Positions 19,207 to 28,147 are shown, numbered from the stretch's first letter. The stretch: DNA of 64,000 nt from an uncultured Flavobacteriales bacterium (GCA_937973685.1 CALJKJ010000029.1:1-64000); one strand, 5' to 3'. The notes: generated by a model from the letters alone, not told the origin. Numbers and translations are program-made.

Positions 19207-20199
19207 TTAAGCGTTTTTTGACTGATGAACCTTTATAAAATCACTTACTAAATAAGCCAACGTTTTGCCGACAATTTTTTCGTCTAATTCGTTTTTAGGT
19301 GCCGCTTCTGGCAAATGTAAGTATGCTACTTTCTTATTGCATGCCATTTTACGAATATACATCCGAGCTTGATCGACAGTGACCCCAGAAGGTGTAAATG
19401 CACTCGCAGGCATGAAAGCAATCGCATCCAAATCTAACTCCACTCCAGTAAGTGTTCCCATCGAATCTGATGCTACTTGATTAACATCAATTTCAAATTG
19501 CGACAAGCTATCCAACCATGATTCGAAATAAAAGACAGTTGCCTGCATCTCAGTCAAATAATCCAGTATTGCTTCGTTATTGTACGATTCATGCAATCCT
19601 AAAACTGTGTATTTTTTTATAAAACCCGCAGAAAATGCTGCAGAAAAAGGATTACCAGAATGACGAAACGTTACTGCGCGTGTATCAGCATGCGGATCTA
19701 AGTTAACAACGCTTACAGCTTGTTCTGCAACACTAGCAACACTTTTAATCAAACCAAAAGCATTGTTGTGACCGCCTCCAATTACAATTGGAATCCCTCC
19801 ATTTTCAATCACTTCTGTTGCCCAACGCGCAATTAACTCATCCAAGTCTTCAATCATCCCAACAACTGCTTGTTGTTCGTTAATTAACGAAATCGTTCCG
19901 TGAATTGCTATTTCCTCTCCTCGAATAAAACGATTCGCTTGTAATCCTAAAAAGCGATTGATGAAAGCGCGAAAACCATTTTTAGCTCCGCTTAAACCGC
20001 CGTTTAATTGCGGACCAACATCCTCTTGTACTCCTAACACATGATAACGACACTGTTTCCAATCATCAGCATCCGATCGAAAAACAACGCGTTCACCTAA
20101 CTTTAATTCACCAGCACGAAGCGCAAATTGATACAATTCAGCCGAAATATCTGGAAAAGTTAATTCAAAGTAATCCGTCTTTTTTTTCATATTGCTCAA
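19207..20199 (-). CDS. Formimidoylglutamase/arginase (ureohydrolase) family protein
   Basis: 330 residues of the binuclear-manganese ureohydrolase fold. Metal-binding motifs are IGGGHNN, NLDPHADTR and the pair of Asp in VELDLDAI, in the family order. The last motif lacks the usual Ser and following DP (SxDxDxxDP). The spacing and GGGHNN form resemble the formimidoylglutamase (HutG-like) branch widespread in Bacteroidota more than arginase, but no other histidine-utilisation gene is present here. Substrate is therefore inferred. It overlaps the thioesterase gene by 35 bases and abuts corA. Confidence 0.75.
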   Translation of the reverse strand: MSNMKKKTDYFELTFPDISAELYQFALRAGELKLGERVVFRSDADDWKQCRYHVLGVQEDVGPQLNGGLSGAKNGFRAFINRFLGLQANRFIRGEEIAIHGTISLINEQQAVVGMIEDLDELIARWATEVIENGGIPIVIGGGHNNAFGLIKSVASVAEQAVSVVNLDPHADTRAVTFRHSGNPFSAAFSAGFIKKYTVLGLHESYNNEAILDYLTEMQATVFYFESWLDSLSQFEIDVNQVASDSMGTLTGVELDLDAIAFMPASAFTPSGVTVDQARMYIRKMACNKKVAYLHLPEAAPKNELDEKIVGKTLAYLVSDFIKVHQSKNA

Positions 20200-20596
20200 T
20201 TAGGTTAAGAAAAGCTTTTGTTGGTGGAATTGGGCGCATTGTTGCTTTGTTAACAAAAACCAAGGTTGTTTTTCCAACACACACCTTCTCGTGTTTTTCA
20301 TTTGTAATTACATATTCAAAGAAAATTCGCGGACCTTTTACTCCAACTATTGTTGTTTCGATTGTTAATTCATCGTCGTAAAAAGCAGGAGATAAATAAT
20401 CAATTTCAAAATGACTCACTGGTAACATGACACCATCAAGTTCTAATTGTTTGTAACTCAAATTTAGCGCTCGAAGCGCTTCCACTCTTCCCACCTCAAA
20501 ATAAGTGGCATAATTACCATAATAACAATACCCCATTTGATCGGTTTCGCCGTAACGAACACGGACTTTTGTAGCATGAGAATAATTACAAATCAT
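20165..20596 (-). CDS. Acyl-CoA thioesterase, YbgC/4-hydroxybenzoyl-CoA thioesterase family
   Basis: 143 residues from the ATG at 20594-20596; a TTG 14 codons upstream would add a poorly folded-looking extension, so the ATG is preferred. A single hotdog domain. The family motif RVRYGETDQMGYCYYGNY contains the catalytic Asp and adjoining Tyr, and the central helix YFEVGRVEALR follows. It hydrolyses acyl-CoA thioesters, the exact acyl group unknown. It is the first gene of a minus-strand run with the ureohydrolase and corA, and lies divergent from dnaA across a 343-base intergenic region. Confidence 0.85.
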   Translation of the reverse strand: MICNYSHATKVRVRYGETDQMGYCYYGNYATYFEVGRVEALRALNLSYKQLELDGVMLPVSHFEIDYLSPAFYDDELTIETTIVGVKGPRIFFEYVITNEKHEKVCVGKTTLVFVNKATMRPIPPTKAFLNLIEQYEKKDGLL

Positions 20597-20644
20597 ATCA
20601 TCAAGTTTTAAACAAAAATGGCAACTATTTTCAACCAAAACACG

Positions 20645-20652
20645 TATCTTTG
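20645..20652 (+). promoter_or_regulatory. -7 element, possible distal dnaA promoter
   Basis: TATCTTTG, the same octamer as in the parE, rocD, ligA and cobalamin leader promoters. If used for dnaA the leader would be about 280 bases. Confidence 0.35.
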
Positions 20653-20846
20653 AAAAAAGTTATTGTCATTTTTTACACGTGATTTTTAAAAGAAAAATGG
20701 TTTAAAAAATATTTTAACTCGATAATCAAGTAACCATTGTGTTTTTACGAAATCATTTAAAGTATAACTTTACATGAAGTAAAACTTTTTTAATAATCAA
20801 CCCCTATTCGATTTTTTTTTTAACTTTTTTATGAGAATATTTGTAT

Positions 20847-20885
20847 CACTCAAAAAAAATGGTGCTAACCTCTGCTTTTTGAGTG
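20847..20885 (+). repeat. Inverted repeat in the dnaA leader
   Basis: CACTCAAAAA (20847-20856) and TTTTTGAGTG (20876-20885) are perfect complements with a 19-base loop, 55 bases before the dnaA start. It could be an RNA hairpin or a protein-binding site. Confidence 0.55.
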
Positions 20886-20939
20886 TATTACGAAGGAAAA
20901 AATTTATTAACACATACACAACAATAAAACATCTACTAA

Positions 20940-22370
20940 ATGAGTGCAAACCATGACTCCATTTGGAATTCTTGTCTAAAAGTCATCAAAGACAATTTAC
21001 CACTTCAAGCCTACAAAACATGGTTTGAACCCATTGTCCCTGTTCGACTTGAGAATAGTATCTTAACGATTCAGGTACCTTCACACTTTTTTTACGAGTG
21101 GTTAGAAGAGCATTACATAACTTTACTGAAGAAAGTAATTAAAAAAGAAATTGGACCTGAGGGTCAACTTGAATACAGCATTGTAATGGAGAATTCTGCA
21201 AACAATTCTAATCCTTACACTGTTAAGTTGCCAGCATCAAACAGAAAAGCGTTGAAAAACGATCCTGTGAACATGCCAATCAACATTAGTGAAAATCCAA
21301 TTCGCAACCCTTTCATTATCCCAGGATTGAAAAAAGTAAATGTTGATTCAAATTTGAATCCAGCGTATTCTTTTGAAAACTTTGTGGAAGGTGATTGCAA
21401 CCGTTTGGCGCGTTCAGCTGGTTATGCCGTAGCAAACAAGCCTGGAGGAACAGCATTTAATCCACTATTAATTTACGGTGGTGTTGGTCTTGGAAAAACT
21501 CACTTAGCGCATGCTATCGGAATTGGTGTTAAAAACCAAAGTCCTAACAAAACAGTTTTGTATGTAAGTTCTGAAAAATTTGCACACCAATTCATCGATG
21601 CAGTTCGTAACCAAACAACGAACGATTTCATTCATTTTTATCAAATGATTGATGTTTTAATCATTGATGATGTTCAATTTTTCTCAGGAAAAGAAAAAAC
21701 ACAAGATGTTTTCTTCCATATTTTCAATCACTTGCACCAAAATGGTAAACAAATCATTTTGACTTCTGACAAACCGCCAGTAGAAATGCAAGGAATGGAG
21801 CAACGTTTACTTTCTCGTTTCAAATGGGGATTGTCAGCGGATTTATCTTCACCTGACTTGGAGACGCGTATTGCTATCATGGAAAAGAAAATGTACGGAA
21901 ACGGTATCGAGTTACCGCGTGAAGTAGTTGAGTATTTAGCTTACAGTATAAATACAAATATCCGTGAAATGGAAGGTGCGATGACTTCCTTATTGGCACA
22001 AGCATCGTTGAACAAAAAAGCAATCACATTAGAACTTGCGAAGCAAATGATTGACAAATTTGTCAAAAACACTGCTCGTGAAGTCTCTATCGATTATATC
22101 CAAAAAGTTGTTTGCGATTACTTCGATTTACCAATAGAAATGTTGAAATCGAAAACACGTAAACGCGAAGTGGTTCAAGCTCGTCAAATCTCGATGTACT
22201 TCTCTAAAAAGATGACAAAATCATCGTTAGCAAGTATTGGAGCGCATTGCGGAGGAAAAGATCACGCTACTGTACTTCACGCTTGTCGAACAGTCATGAA
22301 CTTATCTGAAACTGACAAACAGTTCCGTGTTTATCTAGAAGACTTAGAAAAAAAGTTAACGATACAATAA
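20940..22370 (+). CDS. dnaA: Chromosomal replication initiator protein DnaA
   Basis: 476 residues. Domain I (about 1-85, IWNSCLKVIKDNLPLQAYKT) is followed by a short linker. The AAA+ domain has Walker A GGVGLGKTH and Walker B VLIIDDVQFF, plus sensor motifs in ILTSDKPP and RLLSRFKWG. Domain IV carries the DNA-binding signature GGKDHATVLHAC, which recognises DnaA boxes. It initiates replication by unwinding oriC. The gene is monocistronic in appearance, ending in a strong terminator at 22375. The DNA upstream has no DnaA boxes. Confidence 0.97.
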   Translation: MSANHDSIWNSCLKVIKDNLPLQAYKTWFEPIVPVRLENSILTIQVPSHFFYEWLEEHYITLLKKVIKKEIGPEGQLEYSIVMENSANNSNPYTVKLPASNRKALKNDPVNMPINISENPIRNPFIIPGLKKVNVDSNLNPAYSFENFVEGDCNRLARSAGYAVANKPGGTAFNPLLIYGGVGLGKTHLAHAIGIGVKNQSPNKTVLYVSSEKFAHQFIDAVRNQTTNDFIHFYQMIDVLIIDDVQFFSGKEKTQDVFFHIFNHLHQNGKQIILTSDKPPVEMQGMEQRLLSRFKWGLSADLSSPDLETRIAIMEKKMYGNGIELPREVVEYLAYSINTNIREMEGAMTSLLAQASLNKKAITLELAKQMIDKFVKNTAREVSIDYIQKVVCDYFDLPIEMLKSKTRKREVVQARQISMYFSKKMTKSSLASIGAHCGGKDHATVLHACRTVMNLSETDKQFRVYLEDLEKKLTIQ

Positions 22371-22374
22371 AACG

Positions 22375-22403
22375 AAGGTCCGCAAATAGCGGACTTTTTT
22401 TTT
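22375..22403 (+). terminator. Intrinsic terminator after dnaA
   Basis: AAGGTCCGC-AAATA-GCGGACTTT forms a GC-rich stem (one G-U pair) followed by a long T run. Confidence 0.9.
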
Positions 22404-22405
22404 GT

Positions 22406-22413
22406 TAATTTTG
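22406..22413 (+). promoter_or_regulatory. -7 element immediately before yigZ
   Basis: TAATTTTG ends only 4 bases before the GTG start at 22418, so a transcript from it would be leaderless or nearly so. Confidence 0.4.
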
Positions 22414-22417
22414 ACCC

Positions 22418-23053
22418 GTGGAGCAAGCGTCCAAATATCGAACAATCGAAAGCATCAGTGAAGGTTTTTACAAAGAAAAAGGTTCTAAGTTCTTTGCCTT
22501 TGCTGTTCCTTGTAAAACAGAATTGGACGCAAAAACAGTTATCAACGACCTTCGTAAAAAACACCATCAAGCTGTTCACGTCTGTAGTGCTTTCCGTTTT
22601 GGTAGCGATAAAAAACTGGCGCGTTCAAGTGACGACGGCGAACCGTCCAATTCAGCTGGACCTCCAATATTAGGACAAATACAATCGTTTGATTTAACCA
22701 ATATTCTCATCGCCGTGGTTCGTTATTATGGTGGAACAAATTTGGGTGTTGGTGGACTCATCAACGCATATCGAACAGCAGCAAAAGAAGCATTATCGAT
22801 TGCAACGATTATCGAAAAAGAAGACGATCAATTGATTGAATTACATTTTAATTACGCAGCTGTTCCAATTGTTATGGCATGGATTAAACAATTTCAACTA
22901 ACTATTGCACAACAAGATTTCAACTTGTCTTGTAGCATGCAACTTGTTGTTCCTATCTCAGAAAAAAACTTCGCACTTAAAATTAGTGCGCACAACGAAT
23001 TAGCTTCGGCTGACTTACAAATTGAACTTATTAATCATGGAATTATCGACTAA
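22418..23053 (+). CDS. yigZ: YigZ/IMPACT family protein
   Basis: 211 residues. The N-terminal IMPACT (UPF0029) domain shows the family signature from SSDDGEPSNSAGPPILGQI through VVRYYGGTNLGVGGLINAY (about 70-120), followed by a C-terminal ferredoxin-like domain. The biochemical role in bacteria is unsettled; eukaryotic IMPACT proteins modulate GCN2. The start is GTG at 22418: no ATG precedes the conserved KYRTIESISEG segment, and the dnaA terminator ends at 22403. Its stop overlaps the next gene by 17 bases. Confidence 0.85.
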   Translation: MEQASKYRTIESISEGFYKEKGSKFFAFAVPCKTELDAKTVINDLRKKHHQAVHVCSAFRFGSDKKLARSSDDGEPSNSAGPPILGQIQSFDLTNILIAVVRYYGGTNLGVGGLINAYRTAAKEALSIATIIEKEDDQLIELHFNYAAVPIVMAWIKQFQLTIAQQDFNLSCSMQLVVPISEKNFALKISAHNELASADLQIELINHGIID

Positions 23054-23975
23054 TTTTCTACAACAACTTATAGCAGTACAAGGTGTTTCAAGTGATGAAT
23101 CACGCATCAAATCATTTATCATTGACTACATCCAAACGCATGAAAGTGAATTTGCAGTAAAACCTGTCATTTATTCAGGGGACGAACTTCACGATGCCTT
23201 CATTGTTGTATTTGGGGAACCTAAAACTGCAATTTATGCGCATACCGATACGATCGGTTACTCGGTTGGCTATGAAAACGAACTCATCAAAGTTGGCGGA
23301 CCAAGAATCATTGATGGAACAAAACTCGTTGGAAAAGACCGTTCAGGAGATGTAGCGGGTGAATTGATGGTGTTTGAATCGGATGAAGACGGGAGTAAAA
23401 GCATTCAATTAATTGCAGAAAATAGTGTTGATCGTGGAACATTACTTTCATTCGCTCCAAATTTCAGGGAAACTGAAATTGCTATCCAATCGCCCTACAT
23501 GGACAATCGCTTGGGTGTTTTTGTTGCGCTAGAAGTTGCGAAGACTCTTGAAAATGGAGCGCTTGTTTTTTCCACTTACGAAGAACACGGCGGAAATTCA
23601 GTCAGTGCATGTGCACGTTTTTTACACGATAAATACAAGGTGAAACAAGCGTTGATTTGTGACATAACATGGGTAACTCATGGTGTTGTTCATGGTGAAG
23701 GTGTTGCGATATCGTTACGAGACAGTATGTTACCACGCAAATCCTACATCGATAGAATTGTAGCTATTGCTGAAAAAGCAAACATACCTTTTCAATTAGA
23801 AGTAGAATCGGCTGGCGGAAGTGACGGTTCAACCTTGCAGAAATCGGAACTGCTGATTGATTGGTGTTTTATCGGAGCGCCAGAAGATAATGTGCACACT
23901 CCAGACGAAATCGTTTATAAAAATGACATCGTTTCAATGATTCAATTGTATCAAATTCTAATGAAGGAATTATAA
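23037..23975 (+). CDS. M42/M20-type metallo-aminopeptidase-like protein
   Basis: 312 residues from the ATG at 23037; a TTG five codons earlier is possible but unlikely. Metal-ligand motifs of a co-catalytic dizinc peptidase are present in order: AHTDTIG (His, Asp), VGKDRSGDVAG (bridging Asp), STYEEHGG (catalytic Glu pair), ICDITWVTHG (Asp) and the late His in EDNVHTPDEI. The bridging motif is KDRSGD rather than the commoner DNR/NN form, but a later MDNRLG could serve. It overlaps yigZ by 17 bases, and its stop overlaps the stop of the convergent YhiN gene by 6 bases. Substrate unknown. Confidence 0.75.
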   Translation: MELSTNFLQQLIAVQGVSSDESRIKSFIIDYIQTHESEFAVKPVIYSGDELHDAFIVVFGEPKTAIYAHTDTIGYSVGYENELIKVGGPRIIDGTKLVGKDRSGDVAGELMVFESDEDGSKSIQLIAENSVDRGTLLSFAPNFRETEIAIQSPYMDNRLGVFVALEVAKTLENGALVFSTYEEHGGNSVSACARFLHDKYKVKQALICDITWVTHGVVHGEGVAISLRDSMLPRKSYIDRIVAIAEKANIPFQLEVESAGGSDGSTLQKSELLIDWCFIGAPEDNVHTPDEIVYKNDIVSMIQLYQILMKEL

Positions 23976-25193
23976 ACCAGTTCTCAAAATCGATTTGCCT
24001 GCGATAAATGCAGTTGTCCATGCTGCTTGGAAATTAAATCCGCCCGTGATTCCATCAATATCCATGGCTTCTCCTGCAAAAAACAATCCGGGAAAACGTT
24101 TTGCTTCCATGGTTTGCACATTAATCTCGTTCAAATCAATTCCTCCTGAGGTTACAAACTCTTCTTTGAACGTTGTTTTACCGGACATGGAATACGTGTC
24201 ATTCACCAAACTTTCGGCCAATTTATTGATTTGTTTCGGACCAATTTCCGACCAACGTTGTTGCTTCGATACGCCAGATTTTTCGAGTATAAACTCCCAT
24301 AAACGCGTTTTTATAGCAAACAAAGGAGTGTTTGCCACAAATTTATTGGAGGTTTTCCACTCAAGTAACGCAGTTGAAACTTCATCTAATTTCAAATCAC
24401 CTGTCCAATTGACTAAAATAGTAGCCTGATAATTTTTTTCAGCTAAAATTCGAGCACCATAGGCAGAACATTTTAATACAGCGGGACCGCTCATTCCCCA
24501 ATGCGTGATTAACAATGGTCCTGTTGCGTTCCACTTTTCACCTTGAATTTTGACAGCTGCATTTTCAATGACAATTCCCATCAATTCACGAATGGGTTCG
24601 TTAGGCATGTTAAACGTAAACAACGACGGCAAGGGTTCAATTAGTTTTAAATCAACACCTTGTAAGTTATTGAATCCTGAAATTTTTGGTTGACCTCCAA
24701 TGGTGTACAACACTGATTTTGCACGCCACTCCACCTTTTGTGTTTTGACACACCAACCATCAGCTAATTGCTCAACTGTTTCAACACGGTTCTCTGTTAA
24801 CAAGCGGATGCCCAATTGTTTCATTTCCGATAAAAAACAAGCAATAATCGTTTCCGAAGAATTGCTGGTTGGAAAATAGCAACCGTCTGGATACAAGGTC
24901 AAAGGGATATTGCGTTCCGCTAACCATTCTTTCATGTTGTTACTTGAAAATTGGTAAAATGCTTTTTTTAGAAATCGTTCGCCTCGCGGATATGCTTTGC
25001 TTAATTCGCTTGGATCAGAAAGTACATTGGTGACATTACATCTTCCGCCTCCAGAAATCCGGACTTTCGCCAACGGTTCTTTTCCACGTTCAAGTACCAC
25101 AATGTTGGCATTCGGAAAATGAATAGCAGCTTGAATAGCACCGAAACAACCAGCTGCGCCAGCACCAATAACAATTACATCTGCTTTTTCCAT
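23970..25193 (-). CDS. YhiN/HI0933-family flavoprotein
   Basis: 407 residues. An N-terminal FAD dinucleotide-binding fold is obvious (DVIVIGAGAAGCFGAIQAA, residues 5-23, then VVLERGKEPLAKVRISGGGR). HI0933-family marks include SGGGRCNVTNV and, at the C terminus, GLFFAGEAMDIDGITGGFNF. The family is a predicted NAD(P)/FAD-dependent oxidoreductase of unknown substrate. The start is fixed by the GAGAAG motif only a few residues in. It converges with the aminopeptidase gene, sharing the bases TTATAA at the two stops. Confidence 0.88.
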   Translation of the reverse strand: MEKADVIVIGAGAAGCFGAIQAAIHFPNANIVVLERGKEPLAKVRISGGGRCNVTNVLSDPSELSKAYPRGERFLKKAFYQFSSNNMKEWLAERNIPLTLYPDGCYFPTSNSSETIIACFLSEMKQLGIRLLTENRVETVEQLADGWCVKTQKVEWRAKSVLYTIGGQPKISGFNNLQGVDLKLIEPLPSLFTFNMPNEPIRELMGIVIENAAVKIQGEKWNATGPLLITHWGMSGPAVLKCSAYGARILAEKNYQATILVNWTGDLKLDEVSTALLEWKTSNKFVANTPLFAIKTRLWEFILEKSGVSKQQRWSEIGPKQINKLAESLVNDTYSMSGKTTFKEEFVTSGGIDLNEINVQTMEAKRFPGLFFAGEAMDIDGITGGFNFQAAWTTAFIAGKSILRTGL

Positions 25194-25197
25194 TCGT

Positions 25198-25205
25198 CAA
25201 AAATA
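25198..25205 (-). promoter_or_regulatory. -7 element immediately before the YhiN gene
   Basis: Minus-strand TATTTTTG ends 4 bases before the ATG at 25193, predicting a leaderless or near-leaderless transcript. Confidence 0.4.
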
Positions 25206-25379
25206 CGGATACTCACTCGAACTAAAAGAAAAAGACCGGTAAAAATACCAGCCTTCTTCTCTTAACCTGTAGATGTTAATAATTGATCCGTTAGTAATCT
25301 TAACGCAGAACAATTGAAAAGGTTTCACTTATTGACATAATTTGTAACTTTTATCACATAAAACCATGTTTTGAATGAT

Positions 25380-25387
25380 TAACTTTG
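25380..25387 (+). promoter_or_regulatory. -7 element for the DUF983-crp pair
   Basis: TAACTTTG, 15 bases before the ATG at 25403. It overlaps the only upstream alternative start (TTG 25385), arguing for the ATG. Confidence 0.5.
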
Positions 25388-25402
25388 CTGAAAACAGAAG
25401 AT

Positions 25403-25801
25403 ATGTTTGGAAAAGGTAGCAGAATATATAGCATTGCTAAAATGAAATGTCCAAAATGTCAGGAAGGTCAATTTTTGAGTCACCATCCGTACGACATCAA
25501 ACACGCAGGCGATTTATTGGAACATTGTCCTTCTTGTGGTATGAAATATGAAAAAGAACCTGGTTTTTATTATGGTGCAATGTATGTTTCTTATGCACTT
25601 GGTGTTGCACTTTTTGTAACCTGTTGGACATCTTTCAATTTGTTTTTCCCATGGATTGGTACAGGATGGCAAATTGGAATTATTGTTGGCGTTACTTTAG
25701 TAACAGCGCCTTATTTGTATGCATTATCAAAAATAATTTGGGCAAATCTTTTCTTTAGTTATGATGACAAAGCCATCGAACAGCATCGCACGAATAACTG
25801 A
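25403..25801 (+). CDS. DUF983 family membrane protein
   Basis: 132 residues from ATG 25403. A zinc-ribbon-like pair of CxxC motifs (KCPKCQEG and HCPSCGMKY, about 16-50) comes before two transmembrane helices (about 61-85 and 90-115), the DUF983 layout. The family's role is not established; in some bacteria it sits near cytochrome oxidase genes, which are not in this window. The next gene, a Crp/Fnr regulator, starts 41 bases inside its 3' end, so the two are probably coupled. Confidence 0.8.
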   Translation: MFGKGSRIYSIAKMKCPKCQEGQFLSHHPYDIKHAGDLLEHCPSCGMKYEKEPGFYYGAMYVSYALGVALFVTCWTSFNLFFPWIGTGWQIGIIVGVTLVTAPYLYALSKIIWANLFFSYDDKAIEQHRTNN

Positions 25802-26414
25802 TTCTTTTGGTTATTTGTTTGAACCTGCTTTGTTAGCTGAAATTGACAAAGTTGGAATTTGGACTGCTGTAAAAGCACACTCATCATTTATTGATGTGGG
25901 TGATCCCATTCCTGGAATGCCTTTGCTATTGACAGGTTCCATGAAAATCATGCGGGAAGATTTAAAAGGCGATGAATTGTTATTGTATTACCTGGAAAGC
26001 GGCGATACATGTGCGATGACGCTGACTTGTTGCATGAGCGACTCGAAAAGTCAAGTACGCGCAATTGTAGAGGAAGATGCCGAATTGATTATTATTCCTG
26101 TGGAGAAAATGGAACAATGGATTGTTGATTTTCGTTCGTGGCGCTCATTCGTTCTCAATTCCTATAACAATCGTTTGAATGAGTTATTAACTGCAATTGA
26201 TTCATTGGCTTTCAAAAAATTAGACGAGCGTTTGTGGACGTATTTAATTGACAAAGTAAAGATAACCTCATCGACTGATTTAACCATTACACACAATGAA
26301 ATTGCATACGAACTCAACTCTTCTCGTGTTGTGATTTCGCGATTACTCAAACAATTAGAAAATCAGGGTAAATTAAAAATGCACCGAAATTCTTTAGAAA
26401 TAATCGATTTTTAA
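25761..26414 (+). CDS. Crp/Fnr family transcriptional regulator
   Basis: 217 residues. An N-terminal cyclic-nucleotide-binding-like beta-roll (about 20-120) is followed by a long dimer helix and a C-terminal winged helix-turn-helix (ITHNEIAYELNSSRVVISRL, about 175-194). The sensor domain carries Cys84, Cys90 and Cys91 in GDTCAMTLTCCMS, where a cAMP-type site would be; this could be redox- or ligand-sensing. There is no FNR-type N-terminal cysteine cluster. It begins inside DUF983 with ATGATG at 25761. A bidirectional terminator follows. Target genes unknown. Confidence 0.85.
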   Translation: MMTKPSNSIARITDSFGYLFEPALLAEIDKVGIWTAVKAHSSFIDVGDPIPGMPLLLTGSMKIMREDLKGDELLLYYLESGDTCAMTLTCCMSDSKSQVRAIVEEDAELIIIPVEKMEQWIVDFRSWRSFVLNSYNNRLNELLTAIDSLAFKKLDERLWTYLIDKVKITSSTDLTITHNEIAYELNSSRVVISRLLKQLENQGKLKMHRNSLEIIDF

Positions 26415-26420
26415 TAATAA

Positions 26421-26448
26421 AACTCCCAGCATTTACTGGGAGTTTTTT
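26421..26448 (+). terminator. Bidirectional terminator between crp and the MuiA-like gene
   Basis: AACTCCCAG-CATTTA-CTGGGAGTT with T6 after it on the plus strand; on the minus strand it is followed by TTATTATT. Confidence 0.85.
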
Positions 26449-26452
26449 CGTT

Positions 26453-28147
26453 TTAATTAACTTGAACGTTTTGTTCTTTCGGGTGCTTTAATTTGAATCC
26501 ATAGGTTACTTTCTTCGCTTCTTTTGGATCAAGGTTTATTTTCCACGTCAACTTTCCAGTCGATTTATCGTAATTCGCTTTACCAGTATCTGTATTTTCA
26601 ATTTTAATCGCTCCATTCGTTGTCAATGGAATTTGATCTTCCACGATTAATTGAATTTTCGTTCCTTTTAAATTTTTCATCGAAATTTCATAGGCAAATG
26701 AACGTTCACGTTCACTTCCAATAATTTGATCTTTGGAATCTTTTTTCAATAAAATACGCTTCACTAAAATATTTGGATCTTTTCCGAGGCTCAAACGCAA
26801 AGTATCACTATTGCTTGACGGATCTAAATACGTTTCTCCAACATATGTTCCATCAAAAAAGATATTCGCTTGAGCAGGAACCAGTTGTAATTCATCCAAT
26901 TTTACAATTTCAGCCATCAAATAAACTCCTGGATCTAATTTTGGAACAGTGTAGTAATTATACGAAGCCGCCAAATCAACATTTCGAACCAACACCATAT
27001 GCTCTTGACCATCTGCTTCAATAGTATATGGTAAATCAATTTTATATTCAGCTGATAACACACGCTCAATCATCGTAGTAAACTCGTACGACTGCTGTCC
27101 ATTTGCAATGTACACCTCTTGTGTATCTGCTCCTTCTTTTTTCTCATCATCTCTGTTGTCTTTGAAATATGCAACTGCTGGTTTTTCTGCAATACTAACG
27201 GAATTCAAACGACCATTCATGTTTCCATATAAATTCATATAGTCCACATACCAAGGATGTAATTCAGGTTTTGTTTTGTTTTGATACGGATCATTTGTTG
27301 ACAAAGTCAAACGTACATCGTCCCACTTTTCACCTGTACTTTGGCTGATAGTTGCTTTGTATGTCAAGTTTACTTTTCCAGTTTCAATATCTGCACGCAA
27401 ATCATACGTTGGTACCCAACTTGCTCCTGATGCCAAATAAGAAATAGCTAATTTTCCAGTGACAGTCTCTTTCGCTTGCAAAGTAATCAACAAGCGGTGA
27501 ATTGGGCCTTTGTTTTCGATTGGTGTATTTGACGATTGGTAATTCATTAACTCTTGCAATCGCACGTTCATTTTAGATAAGCGCGCTTCTTTTCCTTTTT
27601 TACGAGCATTTAACACTTGAATCTTTTTATTTAATTCATTCATTTTGACTTGATAATAATCCAAGGTTTGTTTCAATAATTGAATGGAATCATTGACTTT
27701 TCCTTGCCCACGAACAGCGCCATTATTGGATAAAATGTTCTTTGTCATCGTTAACACGTCAATTTCATCTTGAATTTCTTTCACATCAAAACCAACCTGA
27801 TCCATTGAGTCTTTCAATTGGCTAATATCGTTTCTGATTTTTAATGGCAAACCATTTAACTCCACCTTTACAGGTTTTGGATAATAGGCATCGTATTTCG
27901 AATCAATAAGCACTACATTTCCGAATGCTTTCACTTGCAAGGACTTGGGGTCGATGTTCGGTGACACACCTTCAATAATCAACTCGGTAATTCCCGGTTT
28001 GACAGTAAAGTTTGCTTTTCTGTGAATTTGAGCACCATTCGTATAAACGGTTACTTCCGACAATGTTGATTTGATTGTTTCTTTTTCGGAAGCCAATAAG
28101 GACTGTGCGATGAATAAGAGAAACAAAAGAGAAACTGATCTTTTCAT
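26453..28147 (-). CDS. DUF4139 (MuiA-like) secreted protein
   Basis: 564 residues with a signal peptide (MKRSVSLLFLLFIAQSLLAS). The N-terminal DUF4140 part starts VTVYTNGAQIHRKANF. A central coiled coil (about 110-205) is rich in Lys/Gln/Leu. The C-terminal DUF4139 beta domain includes LAISYLASGASWVPTYDLRA and WKINLDPKEAKKVTYGFKL. This is the mucoidy-inhibitor-A-like family, named from an effect on exopolysaccharide in E. coli; the molecular function is unknown. It stands alone between two terminators. It probably acts in the periplasm or at the surface. Confidence 0.82.
   Translation of the reverse strand: MKRSVSLLFLLFIAQSLLASEKETIKSTLSEVTVYTNGAQIHRKANFTVKPGITELIIEGVSPNIDPKSLQVKAFGNVVLIDSKYDAYYPKPVKVELNGLPLKIRNDISQLKDSMDQVGFDVKEIQDEIDVLTMTKNILSNNGAVRGQGKVNDSIQLLKQTLDYYQVKMNELNKKIQVLNARKKGKEARLSKMNVRLQELMNYQSSNTPIENKGPIHRLLITLQAKETVTGKLAISYLASGASWVPTYDLRADIETGKVNLTYKATISQSTGEKWDDVRLTLSTNDPYQNKTKPELHPWYVDYMNLYGNMNGRLNSVSIAEKPAVAYFKDNRDDEKKEGADTQEVYIANGQQSYEFTTMIERVLSAEYKIDLPYTIEADGQEHMVLVRNVDLAASYNYYTVPKLDPGVYLMAEIVKLDELQLVPAQANIFFDGTYVGETYLDPSSNSDTLRLSLGKDPNILVKRILLKKDSKDQIIGSERERSFAYEISMKNLKGTKIQLIVEDQIPLTTNGAIKIENTDTGKANYDKSTGKLTWKINLDPKEAKKVTYGFKLKHPKEQNVQVN

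Larger units (their letters stand above)
20597..20939. other. AT-rich intergenic region upstream of dnaA
   Basis: 343 bases without a gene. It contains a -7-like TATCTTTG (20645-20652, plus), a 10-bp inverted repeat (20847-20885), long T and A runs and a weak AATATTTG (20836-20843). I looked for TTATNCACA DnaA boxes and their complement and found none, so an origin here is not supported despite the dnaA neighbour. Confidence 0.6.

Noticed and set aside
20597..20939. Possible replication origin next to dnaA
   Set aside because: No TTATNCACA or complement found by eye in the intergenic region; AT-richness alone is not enough.
23995..24429. 144-codon open frame opposite the YhiN gene
   Set aside because: Antisense shadow of a well-supported FAD protein; no family resemblance and no promoter.
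25221..25256. Small hairpin (GGTA-AAAA-TACC) between the YhiN and DUF983 genes
   Set aside because: Four-base stem with unpaired internal bases and no T tract; likely chance.
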